Below are positions 1 through 8,418 of a DNA stretch of 64,000 bases, in pieces (within the stretch, counting starts at the first letter, position 1; each line of letters begins with the position of its first letter). Below the pieces are notes generated by a model. That model was given only the letters and a program-made list of their open reading frames with translations, was not told where the DNA came from and did not search any database. Position numbers and translations under genes: made by a program. This stretch comes from Alphaproteobacteria bacterium (GTDB lineage Bacteria > Pseudomonadota > Alphaproteobacteria > CAAGCB01 > CAG-977). The stretch spans positions 72,793 to 136,792 of the forward strand of contig CAAGCB010000002.1 of NCBI GenBank assembly GCA_900768185.1. Direction: 5' to 3'.

Positions 1-421
1 TGTTGAAAATTCGGGCGTTTTGCAAATCGCGTATCAGGGGGCGCGCAACGCGACGCTGAATCTGACGGGCGTCGAAGTGGCGCAAAAGGTTGAATTTGAC
101 GAAACGACCGATGACCGGAATTGGAAAAAAAACGCTCTGCGTTTTTTGCAAACGACGAAAGTTTATACGGAAAAAGGCGAAAAGCCTTTGTTTGATTACG
201 CTTGCGCCTATGCGCGGCGCGAATACGTCCGGCAAAGCAAACAGCGGATTTCTTTTGACGATTTTTGCGACGCGTTCCGTATGACGCTGGAAGGAAAATC
301 GCAGGACGAAATTGCCGAATATCAGGCGCAAAAGACGCTGGACAGAATGCCGATGACGGCGTATGAACGCAGAATGTTGGAAAAATTGAGGCGGGAAAAT
401 GCGAAAAATACTGGCGATTGA
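1..421 (+). CDS. Unknown protein, 5' truncated by the window edge
   Basis: The frame is already open at base 2, so only the last ~139 residues are present and the real start lies outside the window. The visible part is soluble, charged and lysine/glutamate-rich toward the C terminus (many A-E-R-K residues, predicted helical), with no signal peptide or membrane segment. I do not recognise a family. The stop lies 23 bases inside the start of tsaB, so it is translationally linked to tsaB-rimI. The overlap suggests one operon but says nothing firm about function. Confidence 0.6.
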   Translation, partial: VENSGVLQIAYQGARNATLNLTGVEVAQKVEFDETTDDRNWKKNALRFLQTTKVYTEKGEKPLFDYACAYARREYVRQSKQRISFDDFCDAFRMTLEGKSQDEIAEYQAQKTLDRMPMTAYERRMLEKLRRENAKNTGD

Positions 422-1043
422 TTGCGCGCACGGAGATTGCTCCGCCGCTTTGAGCGACGGGGAAAAAATCATTTCCGAAATCGACGAGCAAATGGAACGC
501 GGGCAGGCGGAACGTCTGATCCCCATGGTTCGGGACGTTTTGAAACAAGCTGACGCGTCGTTCGCCGATATCGATGTCGTCGCCGTGACGACGGGACCCG
601 GATCGTTCACGGGGGTGCGTGTCGGGCTGGCGGCGGCGGACGGGATCGCGATGGCGGCGGGGCTGCCGATGATCGGCGTTTCCGTTTTGGACGTTTTGGC
701 GCGGAAAGCCGCGCGGTGTTTTCCGGAAATAAAAAAACTCTGCCTGATTTTGGAAACCAAGCGTGACGATTATTATGTTCAATGTTTTGAAAACGGCGTT
801 CCCGTGACGTCCCCCGCCGCTTTGACCGCCGAAGAAATCAAACCGTTCGTTGAAAACGGGTATGTGTGCGCGGGGAACGGCGTTGAACGCTATGTCGGGG
901 AAAACGGCGCCGTCGAAATTTGCGCCGTAAAAATGCCGACGGCGGGGGACGTCGCCCTGTTCGCCGTTGACAAACAGCCGCAAGACGCTTTCCCCGCGCC
1001 GCTTTACTTGCGCGAGGCGGAGGTGACGACGTGTCGGAAATAA
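399..1043 (+). CDS. tsaB: tRNA threonylcarbamoyladenosine biosynthesis protein TsaB
   Basis: TsaB is the non-catalytic ASKHA-fold partner of TsaD in making the t6A37 modification of ANN-decoding tRNAs. The 214-residue length fits the family. The start MRKILAIDCA is the usual first strand of the ASKHA fold, and residues 66-72 (GPGSFTG, followed by VRVGLA) are the TsaB signature. The gene overlaps the upstream gene by 23 bases and the downstream rimI-like gene by 13, so the three are probably co-translated. tsaB-rimI adjacency is common in proteobacteria. The C-terminal third is less conserved, as is normal for TsaB. Confidence 0.93.
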   Translation: MRKILAIDCAHGDCSAALSDGEKIISEIDEQMERGQAERLIPMVRDVLKQADASFADIDVVAVTTGPGSFTGVRVGLAAADGIAMAAGLPMIGVSVLDVLARKAARCFPEIKKLCLILETKRDDYYVQCFENGVPVTSPAALTAEEIKPFVENGYVCAGNGVERYVGENGAVEICAVKMPTAGDVALFAVDKQPQDAFPAPLYLREAEVTTCRK

Positions 1044-1474
1044 GAGTTTGCGACGCGTCGTTTGCCCGAATGTACGCCGACATTCACGCCGCCTGTTTCG
1101 CCAAAGGTTGGAACGAATCCACCATGCGTCAGATGTTGCTGATGCCGGGGGCGATGGGATTGATCGCGTATCACGGCGATCGTCCGGCGGGGATTGCCGT
1201 TTTCGCGTACAGCGTTGATCAGGCGGATATCGTAACGTTCGGCGTACTGCCGGATTTTCGCGGCAAACACGTTTCCGACGATTTAATGGACGAGGGATTT
1301 AAAAACCTTGCGAATCAAGGAATTTCCGAATTGTTTTTGGAAGTCGCCGTCGACAATCCGCACGCGATCGCCCTGTATGAACGCCATGGATTCGAACGGG
1401 TCGGGAAACGTCCGAATTATTATGTGCGCGGCGATGTGAAAACGGACGCTTTGGTGATGCGGGCGGCGCTGTAG
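1031..1474 (+). CDS. rimI: GNAT acetyltransferase, RimI-like (ribosomal protein alanine N-acetyltransferase)
   Basis: A 147-residue single-domain GNAT protein starting at GTG inside the end of tsaB. The acetyl-CoA region FGVLPDFRGKHVSDDLM occupies the motif A position but lacks the usual second glycine of Q/RxxGxG/A. The C-terminal motif B (AVDNPHAIALYERHGFERVG) is intact. RimI acetylates the N terminus of ribosomal protein S18. Position after tsaB supports RimI, but the non-canonical CoA loop leaves another GNAT substrate possible. Its last 55 bases overlap the convergent methyltransferase-like gene. Confidence 0.8.
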   Translation: MSEIRVCDASFARMYADIHAACFAKGWNESTMRQMLLMPGAMGLIAYHGDRPAGIAVFAYSVDQADIVTFGVLPDFRGKHVSDDLMDEGFKNLANQGISELFLEVAVDNPHAIALYERHGFERVGKRPNYYVRGDVKTDALVMRAAL

Positions 1475-2070
1475 TTTTTGTTTGATTGCGGAACGAGCTT
1501 TTCTTTGCGGACGGTGAAAACGGAAAACGCGCCGCCGGTCGGATTCAGCGCCGTCAAAACAAAGTCGACCGTTTCGGCGATTTTGCCGTCAAAGGGCAGG
1601 TAAAGCACGTTTTGCCGTTTTGAAAAGGAAAATCCGCCGTGCGCCGACAAAGCCCGAAAAACGGCTGACGGTTTCGATTGCGGAACGCCGTTGATGCGGA
1701 ATCGGAAAAACGCGTCGTTTTTGATTGTCAGCAGGAATGCGCCGTCGGGTTTTAAAACGCGGTAGGCTTCTTTGATTAAAAAATCCCGCTTTTCATAAAC
1801 GGCGTTGTTGGTTTCGGCAATGAAAACGGCGTCAAGCGATTGCGCTTCGCCCAGCGAAAAAATCGGGGATTCGTCGGGCGGAACGTCGCGCCGCAGAACA
1901 AAATCGGGTCTGTTTTTGGAAAAGACGCCGTCGAAAAAAGCCGAAGATCCGATCGCCGCCGCCCGAATGCCGTTAAATCCGGCGACATCGAAAACGGTTC
2001 GAAACCGTTTTGCCGCGCGTCGTCCGGCGTGCGAAAACCAAAAACGGTCAAACGTCTGAAAAGCTTTCAT
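1420..2070 (-). CDS. SAM-dependent methyltransferase-like protein
   Basis: A 216-residue protein starting at MKAFQTFDRFW, preceded by a GGGGACGG ribosome site. Longer in-frame upstream starts would run deep into mscS, so I chose this one. The core has a class I methyltransferase layout. A degenerate SAM loop region (FDVAGFNGIRAAAIGSS) is followed by DAVFIAET and the post-motif helix-strand EAYRVLKPDGAFLLTIK, which is typical of Methyltransf_11. The glycine-rich SAM motif is poorly conserved, so activity is uncertain. It overlaps mscS by 23 bases and its tail overlaps rimI convergently by 55 bases. Confidence 0.65.
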   Translation of the reverse strand: MKAFQTFDRFWFSHAGRRAAKRFRTVFDVAGFNGIRAAAIGSSAFFDGVFSKNRPDFVLRRDVPPDESPIFSLGEAQSLDAVFIAETNNAVYEKRDFLIKEAYRVLKPDGAFLLTIKNDAFFRFRINGVPQSKPSAVFRALSAHGGFSFSKRQNVLYLPFDGKIAETVDFVLTALNPTGGAFSVFTVRKEKLVPQSNKNYSAARITKASVFTSPRT

Positions 2071-2887
2071 TTCGACCGTCCCCGTTTTTGACCAGAATTT
2101 CGCGGCGGACAAGGGGCGGTTTGATTTCGCCTTGTTCGACAAGGCGGCGAATCTTTTCGTTGACGCTCCATTGTACGTCCCAAAATTCGCTGTTTTTCAC
2201 CCAGCCGCGCAGTTCCAGACGGGTGGAATCGAAATTCAGCTGTTTAACCAGAATTTGCGGCGTCGGATCGTCCAAAAAACGCTTTTCGTCGCGAACGATG
2301 CGGCGCATGGCGTCGACCGCGCTTTGCAGGGAATCGAAATAAGACAAATCGATGCCCGCTTCGACACGGCGTTTTTTGTTGCGCGAATAATTGACGATCG
2401 GAACCGTCCAAAACAGATTGTTCGGCATGCAGACGTACACGCCGGCAAAAGTTTGAAGCCGCGTCGTGAACAGACCGATTTCTTTGATTGTTCCCGCCGT
2501 CGATCCGATTTCGACGGCGTCGCCGTTTTTAAACGGGCGCAGAAACAGCAGCATCAGTCCGGACGCCATATTGGAAATCGCGTCTTTCAGCGCGAAGCCG
2601 ATCGACAGTCCGCCGACGCCGATCAACGTGACGATGCTGGCGGTGTTGATGCCGAACAGGTTTAAAATGAACAATCCGCCGATGCCGTACACCCCGTATT
2701 GAATGATCAGCGTCGCGACGGGCAGAAAAGTATCGTCGACGTTTTTGATTTTGTGGACGCCCTTGTCCAGCGAAACCGCGATAAAGCGCGATACGACGGA
2801 CGACGCGAACAAAATGCCGCCCGCCAGCAGGACTTTGTACAAAATAGGCAGCAGGAAAGACAAATGCTGGTTTAAAAAAGAAAACAT
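2048..2887 (-). CDS. mscS: Small-conductance mechanosensitive channel, MscS family
   Basis: A 279-residue inner-membrane channel that would open on membrane tension to release solutes during hypo-osmotic shock. Start MFSFLNQ is chosen because GGAGG lies 6-7 bases upstream. The N terminus has three hydrophobic segments (about residues 10-35, 60-80 and 90-115). The pore helix reads GVGGLSIGFALKDAISN, the family's Gly/Ala-packed TM3, followed by SGLMLLFLRPFKNGD leading into the beta domain. The cytoplasmic alpha/beta C-terminal domain is complete. Length matches E. coli MscS. It is transcribed before the methyltransferase-like gene and overlaps it. Confidence 0.93.
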   Translation of the reverse strand: MFSFLNQHLSFLLPILYKVLLAGGILFASSVVSRFIAVSLDKGVHKIKNVDDTFLPVATLIIQYGVYGIGGLFILNLFGINTASIVTLIGVGGLSIGFALKDAISNMASGLMLLFLRPFKNGDAVEIGSTAGTIKEIGLFTTRLQTFAGVYVCMPNNLFWTVPIVNYSRNKKRRVEAGIDLSYFDSLQSAVDAMRRIVRDEKRFLDDPTPQILVKQLNFDSTRLELRGWVKNSEFWDVQWSVNEKIRRLVEQGEIKPPLVRREILVKNGDGRNESFSDV

Positions 2888-2957
2888 CGCGCCTCCGTTG
2901 TTTTTTTTTGCACGATTCAAGATAGCACGCCGGACGCCGGACGTCCATAAAAACGCT

Positions 2958-3629
2958 TTACGGTCGCGGTTCGGCGGGAACGGTTGGGGGCGGTGTCGGG
3001 GCGGCGGGCGGCGTCGAAACGGTCTTTTCCGGCAAGGCGCGGCGTTTTTTTCGCGTTCGTGTTTTTACGGTCGCGGCTCTGGCGGCGGCGAGGGCGGCTT
3101 TTCTCTTTTCCTTTTTACGGCGGGCGGCGGATTCTTTGGCGGCTTTCAGCTGTTCGAAACGGCGCAGTTCCAAATCCATCAGGCGGCAGCGGTGGCGTTT
3201 CGCGTCCCAGGTGATGTTCGCCGCGCGGCAGGATTCGATGGTTTGGGCTTTGTCGGTCGCGGGCATGAACAGATTGACGCTTTCTCCCGCCGCCCACAGG
3301 AACACGACGACGAACGGCGCGATCAGCCCGCGGCGCAGTGTTCTTTGCCGGATCAGCAGTTCATAGCACAAAAATCCGCCGATAACGAAAACCAGCGTTT
3401 CAAACGACAGCGCGAACCAAAACTGTTTTTCGGCGGAAACTTTGTCGATAAATTCCGGTTCGGTCGGAAAAGCGGCGACGATATCCCCGAAGTCAAACGG
3501 TTCGTTGATCCATAAACGGACGGTTTTGGCCCCCAATCCGGCAAGCAACGCCAAATTCCCCGCGAACAGCAGGTTTTCGATTGCCGAAACGCCGATTTTT
3601 TTTATTCGCGAAAACAAACCGCCCCGCAT
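2958..3629 (-). CDS. Unknown membrane protein with basic/proline-rich tail
   Basis: A 223-residue protein. Three hydrophobic segments are visible: about residues 17-35 (ENLLFAGNLALLAGLGA), 72-92 (FALSFETLVFVIGGFLCYELL) and 102-118. A cysteine-containing stretch follows (SCRAANITWDAKRHRCRL). Then comes a long Lys/Arg/Ala-rich helix and a Pro/Thr-rich C terminus (TPPAAPTPPPTVPAEP). The tail looks cytoplasmic or disordered and could bind a partner. I recognise no family. It is divergent from the glutamate dehydrogenase gene and 70 bases upstream of mscS on the same strand. Confidence 0.65.
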   Translation of the reverse strand: MRGGLFSRIKKIGVSAIENLLFAGNLALLAGLGAKTVRLWINEPFDFGDIVAAFPTEPEFIDKVSAEKQFWFALSFETLVFVIGGFLCYELLIRQRTLRRGLIAPFVVVFLWAAGESVNLFMPATDKAQTIESCRAANITWDAKRHRCRLMDLELRRFEQLKAAKESAARRKKEKRKAALAAARAATVKTRTRKKRRALPEKTVSTPPAAPTPPPTVPAEPRP

Positions 3630-3708
3630 CGTATTTCCGTTACCACACTTTTCTTTTTTAGCCGTTCCGGCGCGAAAAGAAAAGAATTTTCGGCGTTTTC
3701 AAAAAAGC

Positions 3709-3737
3709 TTGTCGAAAGTGCGGCGGCAGTATATTCT
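3709..3737 (+). promoter_or_regulatory. Candidate sigma-70 promoter of the gdh operon
   Basis: TTGTCG (3709-3714) and TATTCT (3732-3737) are separated by 17 bases and lie about 35 bases before the glutamate dehydrogenase start. An AGAG ribosome site follows. Matches are 4/6 at each hexamer. Not experimentally defined. Confidence 0.45.
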
Positions 3738-3772
3738 GAACCCGAATTTTAATTTAATCCAGAGAGTATCTC

Positions 3773-6103
3773 ATGCTTTTCAATCGTCAAGATTTCCTGC
3801 TGAACGCCTTTGCCTCTTATGTCCGTCAAACGACAATCGCGACAAAACGCGCGGTTTTGCAGGCTTATCGGGAAAATCCCGAAATCACGGAAATGTTCTT
3901 GCGCTATTTTGACGCGAAATTCAATCCGGTTAAAGCCGCCGATCGCGAATTCGAACCGCTGGAACGCGAAATCGACGCCTCAATGCCGAAAAACACGGCG
4001 TTAAAGGCGGTTTGGTCTGTTTTAAAGGCGATGCTGCGGACAAACTTTTTTCAAAACGGCGGCGGCAAGGATTACCTGTCGTTCAAGCTTGCGTCGCGTG
4101 AAATTCATCATCTGCCGAAACCGAAACCCATGGCGGAGATTTTCGTTTATTCCGACGACGTGGACGCTGTTCATCTGCGCTTTGGAAAAATCGCGCGCGG
4201 CGGAATCCGCTGGTCGAACAGAAAAGAGGATTTCCGCACCGAAATTCTGGGACTGGTCAAGGCGCAACAGGTTAAAAACGTCGTCATCGTCCCCGTCGGA
4301 TCCAAGGGCGGATTTTTTCCGAAACACCCGCCTGAAAACGGCACAAGGGAAGAAGTCCGCGAATATGCCGTGAACGCTTATAAAACCATGATTCGCGGGC
4401 TGCTGGATCTTACCGACAATATCGTTTCGGGCAAGGTCGTCCCCCCGCGCGACGTTGTGCGCTATGACAACGACGATCCGTATCTGGTCGTCGCGGCGGA
4501 CAAGGGAACGGCTGACTTTTCCGATATCGCCAACGGTTTGTCGCGGGAATACGGCTATTGGCTGGACGACGCGTTCGCTTCGGGCGGTTCGACGGGGTTC
4601 AGTCACAAAGGCATGGCGATTACCGCCAAAGGATCGTGGGAAAGCGTCAAACGCCATTTCCGCGAAACGGGCGTCGATTGCCAGAAACAGGAATTTACCG
4701 CCGTCGGCGTCGGATCCATGGCGGGCGACGTGTTCGGAAACGCGATGCTGTGTTCGCCGTATATGAAATTGATCGCGGCGTTCAACTCGTCGTCGATTTT
4801 CATCGATCCGAATCCCGATATGACCGTGTCGTTCAAAGAACGCGAACGTCTGTTCAAAGCCGAAGCGGGTTGGGTCGATTACGACCGTTCGCTGTTGTCC
4901 GCGGGCGGCGGCGTCTACAGTCGCAAGGAAAAACTGATCACGATTTCCAAAGAGGCGTGCGCCGTTTTGGGCGTTTCGCAAACCGTTTTGACGCCCGACG
5001 ATTTGATCAAGGCGATTCTTTCCGCTCCCGTTGATTTGCTGTATTTCGGCGGTATCGGAACTTATGTCAAATCCGATGCGGAAACGCAAATGGACGCCAA
5101 AGACGGCGCAAATGCGAACTGCCGCATCGACGCGCCGCAAATCCGCGCGAAAATCGTCGCCGAGGGCGCAAATCTGGGCTTGACGCAAAAGGCGCGCGTT
5201 CAATACGCGATGAACGGCGGGCGACTGAACACGGACGCCGTGGACAATTCCGGCGGCGTTGACTGCTCCGACCACGAAGTCAACATCAAAATCATGCTGA
5301 ACATGATGGTGGATGACGGCAAAATGACGCGCGCGGAACGCGACAAACTGCTGAAATCCATGCAGGACGACGTGTCCGAACTGGTTTTGCGCGACAATTA
5401 TCTGCAAACGCAAATTATTTCCTATATGCGTCATCGCGGCGCGAAAAGCGTCCCCGGCAATAAAAAGCTGATGCGCGAGCTGGAACGGGACGATCGTTTG
5501 GATCGCGCTTTGGAATCTTTGCCGCAGGACACGGAACTGGACGTCCGCTTTACGCACGGACAGGGCTTGACGCGTCCCGAATTGGCGGTTTTGATGGCTT
5601 ATGCGAAACTGAGCCTGCACGACGTCGTTTTAAACAGCGATCTGCCGGACGATCCGTTCGTTGAAAACAGCCTGTTGCCGCTGTATTTCCCCAAAGTGTT
5701 GCGTGAAACGGCGAAGGAATACATTTCGAAACACACGTTGCGCCGTGAAATCATCGCGACGATGATCGCCAACAACCTGATCAACCGTGTCGGTGTGAAT
5801 TTTATCGGTAAAATGCGGGGGGAAAGCGGCGCGCCGTTCGTTTCCGTCGTCAAAGCCTACCTGATTGTGTCCGAAGCGTACAAAACGGAATCCCTGTTTT
5901 CGATGATCGAAGCCAAGGACGGCGCGATCCCCGCCGACAAACAGTCCGACGAAATGCGCCGGATTGTCGCCGAAATCGAAAACATGACGCTGACGGTTCT
6001 GCGCAACGGCATGGACGAGGACGATGTCGCGGGTGAAATCAAGGAATGGGAAAAACGCCAAGACGAAAAGTTCAGCGCGTTGCGCGCCGATTTTTCGGCT
6101 TGA
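3773..6103 (+). CDS. gdh: NAD-specific glutamate dehydrogenase, short form of the large (GDH-1600) family
   Basis: Oxidative deamination of glutamate to 2-oxoglutarate with NAD. The 776-residue product matches the catalytic half of the large alphaproteobacterial enzymes. Diagnostic segments are IARGGIRWSNR, VIVPVGSKGGFFPK, FGGIGTYVK, VAEGANLGLTQKAR, VNIKIMLN, FTHGQGLTRPELAVL and REIIATMIANNLINR. Family members are usually about 1600 residues. Here the first ~600 residues (ACT-like regulatory region) are absent and the C-terminal helical domain stops early. The start MLFNRQDF has its own RBS and candidate promoter. No in-frame remnant lies upstream, where a divergent gene sits, so this is a compact gene rather than a broken end. 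Confidence 0.88.
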   Translation: MLFNRQDFLLNAFASYVRQTTIATKRAVLQAYRENPEITEMFLRYFDAKFNPVKAADREFEPLEREIDASMPKNTALKAVWSVLKAMLRTNFFQNGGGKDYLSFKLASREIHHLPKPKPMAEIFVYSDDVDAVHLRFGKIARGGIRWSNRKEDFRTEILGLVKAQQVKNVVIVPVGSKGGFFPKHPPENGTREEVREYAVNAYKTMIRGLLDLTDNIVSGKVVPPRDVVRYDNDDPYLVVAADKGTADFSDIANGLSREYGYWLDDAFASGGSTGFSHKGMAITAKGSWESVKRHFRETGVDCQKQEFTAVGVGSMAGDVFGNAMLCSPYMKLIAAFNSSSIFIDPNPDMTVSFKERERLFKAEAGWVDYDRSLLSAGGGVYSRKEKLITISKEACAVLGVSQTVLTPDDLIKAILSAPVDLLYFGGIGTYVKSDAETQMDAKDGANANCRIDAPQIRAKIVAEGANLGLTQKARVQYAMNGGRLNTDAVDNSGGVDCSDHEVNIKIMLNMMVDDGKMTRAERDKLLKSMQDDVSELVLRDNYLQTQIISYMRHRGAKSVPGNKKLMRELERDDRLDRALESLPQDTELDVRFTHGQGLTRPELAVLMAYAKLSLHDVVLNSDLPDDPFVENSLLPLYFPKVLRETAKEYISKHTLRREIIATMIANNLINRVGVNFIGKMRGESGAPFVSVVKAYLIVSEAYKTESLFSMIEAKDGAIPADKQSDEMRRIVAEIENMTLTVLRNGMDEDDVAGEIKEWEKRQDEKFSALRADFSA

Positions 6104-6119
6104 TTTCAGGGGGAAAACG

Positions 6120-6917
6120 ATGAAAAAAACTTGGTTGGCGACGATCGGGCTGACATTGCTGGCGGCGTGCCGTTTGGAACCGCTGGACACGGACGCCGTT
6201 CGTCCGATGAGCTGCGCCGAAATCGCCAAATCGGTTAAAATCGTCTTCGAGGACGCCGACGTGCTGGTCGTGAACAAGCCGTCGGGCGTTCCCGTTTTCG
6301 CCGCGAAAGACGGCAGGGAAAATTTGAACGTTCTTTTGCGGCGCAAGGCGGTTTGCGAAAATGCCGCGGCGGAAAAAGCTTTTCCCGTCGTTGATGTCGA
6401 TTCTGACGCGCACGGATTGGTTCTGTTCGCAAAAAACGAATTTCAGCGCGATTTTTTGCGTGAACAGGCGGCGAACGGCGGTATCGAAATGAAATTCCGC
6501 GCGGTCGCCGAACGGACGTTTCCCGTCGAAAACGGCGTTATCGACAGGTCTTTGACGGTCGGTGAAGACGGCAAAACCCGTCCCGCGCCGTTCGGACAGG
6601 GCGTGAAAGCCGAAACGGAATACAGGGTGGTCAAACGTCCGGGGCGGTCGAGTTATGTCGACATTTATCCGAAAACGGTTTTCCCGCATCAGATTCGCGC
6701 GCATTTCGCCTATATCAAACACCCGCTGTTCGCGGACGCGCTTTACGGCGCGACGTACAGCCGCGAATTTCAAAACAACGCGCTGTTGCAGGCGTATTAC
6801 CTGAGATTCAAAAAAGGCGATTCGAAAGAGGTGCTGGAAATCGAACTGTCCCCGTCCGAACAAATCATGCGGGCATTTGATTTTGCCGAACGCGAACAGG
6901 CGGAAAACGCCGGATAA
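6120..6917 (+). CDS. RluA-like pseudouridine synthase homologue with lipoprotein signal peptide
   Basis: A 265-residue protein 16 bases after gdh, with GGGGG as RBS. Residues 1-17 form a lipoprotein signal (two lysines, a hydrophobic core, lipobox LAAC with Cys17). From residue ~40 the sequence follows RluA/RsuA pseudouridine synthases: DVLVVNKPSGVPV (47-59), VVDVDSDAHGLVLFAKN (90-106), HQIRAHFAYIKHPLFADALYG (190-210). The normal HRLDxxTSGL active-site motif reads VDVDSDAHGL here. The aspartate is kept (D94) but the neighbouring arginine and the TS pair are replaced. A membrane-anchored periplasmic protein would have no RNA substrate, so the fold is probably reused. Function unknown. Confidence 0.75.
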   Translation: MKKTWLATIGLTLLAACRLEPLDTDAVRPMSCAEIAKSVKIVFEDADVLVVNKPSGVPVFAAKDGRENLNVLLRRKAVCENAAAEKAFPVVDVDSDAHGLVLFAKNEFQRDFLREQAANGGIEMKFRAVAERTFPVENGVIDRSLTVGEDGKTRPAPFGQGVKAETEYRVVKRPGRSSYVDIYPKTVFPHQIRAHFAYIKHPLFADALYGATYSREFQNNALLQAYYLRFKKGDSKEVLEIELSPSEQIMRAFDFAEREQAENAG

Positions 6918-7002
6918 ATCGTATCGGTTTAAAAAAAGATGACTTTTATCACTTATTCCTACCCAAAAGGCGGAATTTGTGGTATAAAGATCGTATCCTT
7001 CG

Positions 7003-7030
7003 GGGAAACCTTGCGTTTCCCTTTATTTTA
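7003..7030 (+). terminator. Hairpin with U-rich tail before carD
   Basis: GGGAAAC (7003-7009) pairs with GTTTCCC (7015-7021) around a 5-base loop, followed by TTTATTTTA. It most likely ends the gdh operon. A TATAAA at 6983-6988 upstream means it could instead lie in the carD leader. Confidence 0.45.
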
Positions 7031-7118
7031 CAATCGGGCGTCGCGGGACGGTTCGCAAGATCGGGAAAAGATCCCGTCGCGCGGTGTCAGGTGAACTTTG
7101 AAAACAGGATACTAAAAA

Positions 7119-7616
7119 ATGGCAAAGGAAATTTCTTTTTCGACCGGTGATTTCGTGGTGTACCCGACTCACGGCGTCGGTAAAGTTTTGAGCATTACGA
7201 AAGACACCGTGGCGGGGCAGGAATTGGAACTGATCGCGGTTCATTTCGACAAAGACCGCATGACGTTGCGCGTTCCGATGGCAAAAGCGAAAAATTCGGG
7301 GTTGCGCAAGCTGTCCAACCGCAACATCATGGATACCGCGTTGGAAACCTTGCGCGGGAAATCCAAATCGAAACGCGCGATGTGGAGCCGCCGCGCCCAG
7401 GAATACGAAGCGAAAATCAATTCGGGCGATCCCGTTTCGATCGCCGAAGTCGTCCGCGACCTGTACCGTTCCCCCGCGGCTTCCGACCAGTCTTACAGCG
7501 AACGCCAGATCTACGAACAGGCGTTGGATCGTCTGGCAAACGAATTGGCGGCGGTTGATAAAATCAATGCGCAGGAAGCCACGGTCAAATTGCACAATAT
7601 TCTGAAAGAGGAATGA
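7119..7616 (+). CDS. carD: CarD/CdnL-type RNA polymerase-binding regulator
   Basis: A 165-residue global regulator that binds the RNA polymerase beta lobe and stabilises open complexes at promoters such as those for rRNA. The N-terminal Tudor-like RNAP-interaction domain opens with FSTGDFVVYPTHGVGKV, the family hallmark. The C-terminal helical DNA-binding part contains MWSRRAQEYEAKINSGD and the conserved EVVRDLYRS segment. AGGAT precedes the start. Monocistronic: a terminator-like hairpin lies upstream and a strong terminator downstream. Length agrees with alphaproteobacterial CdnL. Confidence 0.95.
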   Translation: MAKEISFSTGDFVVYPTHGVGKVLSITKDTVAGQELELIAVHFDKDRMTLRVPMAKAKNSGLRKLSNRNIMDTALETLRGKSKSKRAMWSRRAQEYEAKINSGDPVSIAEVVRDLYRSPAASDQSYSERQIYEQALDRLANELAAVDKINAQEATVKLHNILKEE

Positions 7617-7640
7617 AATTCGTTCCCGAATCGTTGAAAA

Positions 7641-7664
7641 GAGGGCTGTTCCGCCCTCTTTTTT
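7641..7664 (+). terminator. Intrinsic terminator of carD
   Basis: GAGGGC (7641-7646), six-base loop, GCCCTC (7653-7658), then six T's, beginning 24 bases after the carD stop. Confidence 0.85.
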
Positions 7665-7707
7665 ATGTGAAAAAATCCGTCGAAAACCGGCGGCTTCGCC
7701 GAATCGT

Positions 7708-8418
7708 TCAAGATTCCGAACGCGATGGCGATGCGATCCGTCGGGCGTGCGGAAAAAACAGGTCTTTATTCTTATGAAACTGCATCAAAGCGACGACCGC
7801 CAAGATCGGCAACATCATTTCCAGAGTTTCCTCGGCGATTTCAAAGACGCCCTGCAACGCGCTTTCTTTGGGCAGATCGTAACCCGCTTTGCGCAGATTT
7901 GACGGAATCCGGTCGATGATTTTGCACATCGCCCCGCAACTGAGGAAAGTGATAATCGTCCACGATCCGGCGTACAGCTTGAACAATCCTTTGAACGCCG
8001 GAAACAGGTATGTTTTCATCGCATAAACGAACGCCGTCAGAATGGTGATCAGACACAGCGCGGAAACGATTTTTTCGGAAACGGGATTGTTCGGATTGGT
8101 GAAGAATCTGATTTTAAACGCCGTCGTGTCCGTTGACGTCAGCCAGTGCTGGATTCCGGCTTCGCGCAGAAAAGCCGTAGCGGAAAAAAAGCAAAACAGC
8201 TTGAATCCCCGTCGTTCGTCCGTCGCGGCATAGTCGGCGCGGTAACAAAACAAGGCGATGAACAACCCCAGATAACAGGCGTACGTTGTCAGATCCGTCG
8301 CGCCCCAACCCGCCGTGAACGCCGTCAGATCGTTTGCATAAAATAAAAATCCGATGCCGTAGGACAACGCCAAAACGGCGATTGTCAGAACCGGAGAAAA
8401 CCAAAAACGGCTAAGCAT
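7708..8418 (-). CDS. Unknown polytopic membrane protein
   Basis: A 236-residue integral membrane protein with about six hydrophobic segments: residues ~9-30, 43-60, 72-86, 118-137, 150-170 and 197-213. AGGTGG precedes the start codon. The C terminus is short, charged and likely cytoplasmic (ARRIASPSRSES). The segment REAGIQHWL between TM3 and TM4 is a possible functional loop. I do not recognise a family. The gene is isolated: convergent with carD and divergent from the zinc-ribbon gene across a 350-base A+T-rich gap. Confidence 0.7.
   Translation of the reverse strand: MLSRFWFSPVLTIAVLALSYGIGFLFYANDLTAFTAGWGATDLTTYACYLGLFIALFCYRADYAATDERRGFKLFCFFSATAFLREAGIQHWLTSTDTTAFKIRFFTNPNNPVSEKIVSALCLITILTAFVYAMKTYLFPAFKGLFKLYAGSWTIITFLSCGAMCKIIDRIPSNLRKAGYDLPKESALQGVFEIAEETLEMMLPILAVVALMQFHKNKDLFFPHARRIASPSRSES

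Noticed and set aside
4022..5620. A 532-codon open frame on the minus strand inside gdh
   Set aside because: It lies wholly antisense to the conserved catalytic region, is His/Arg/Gln/Phe-rich as expected of a shadow frame, and has no motif or RBS.
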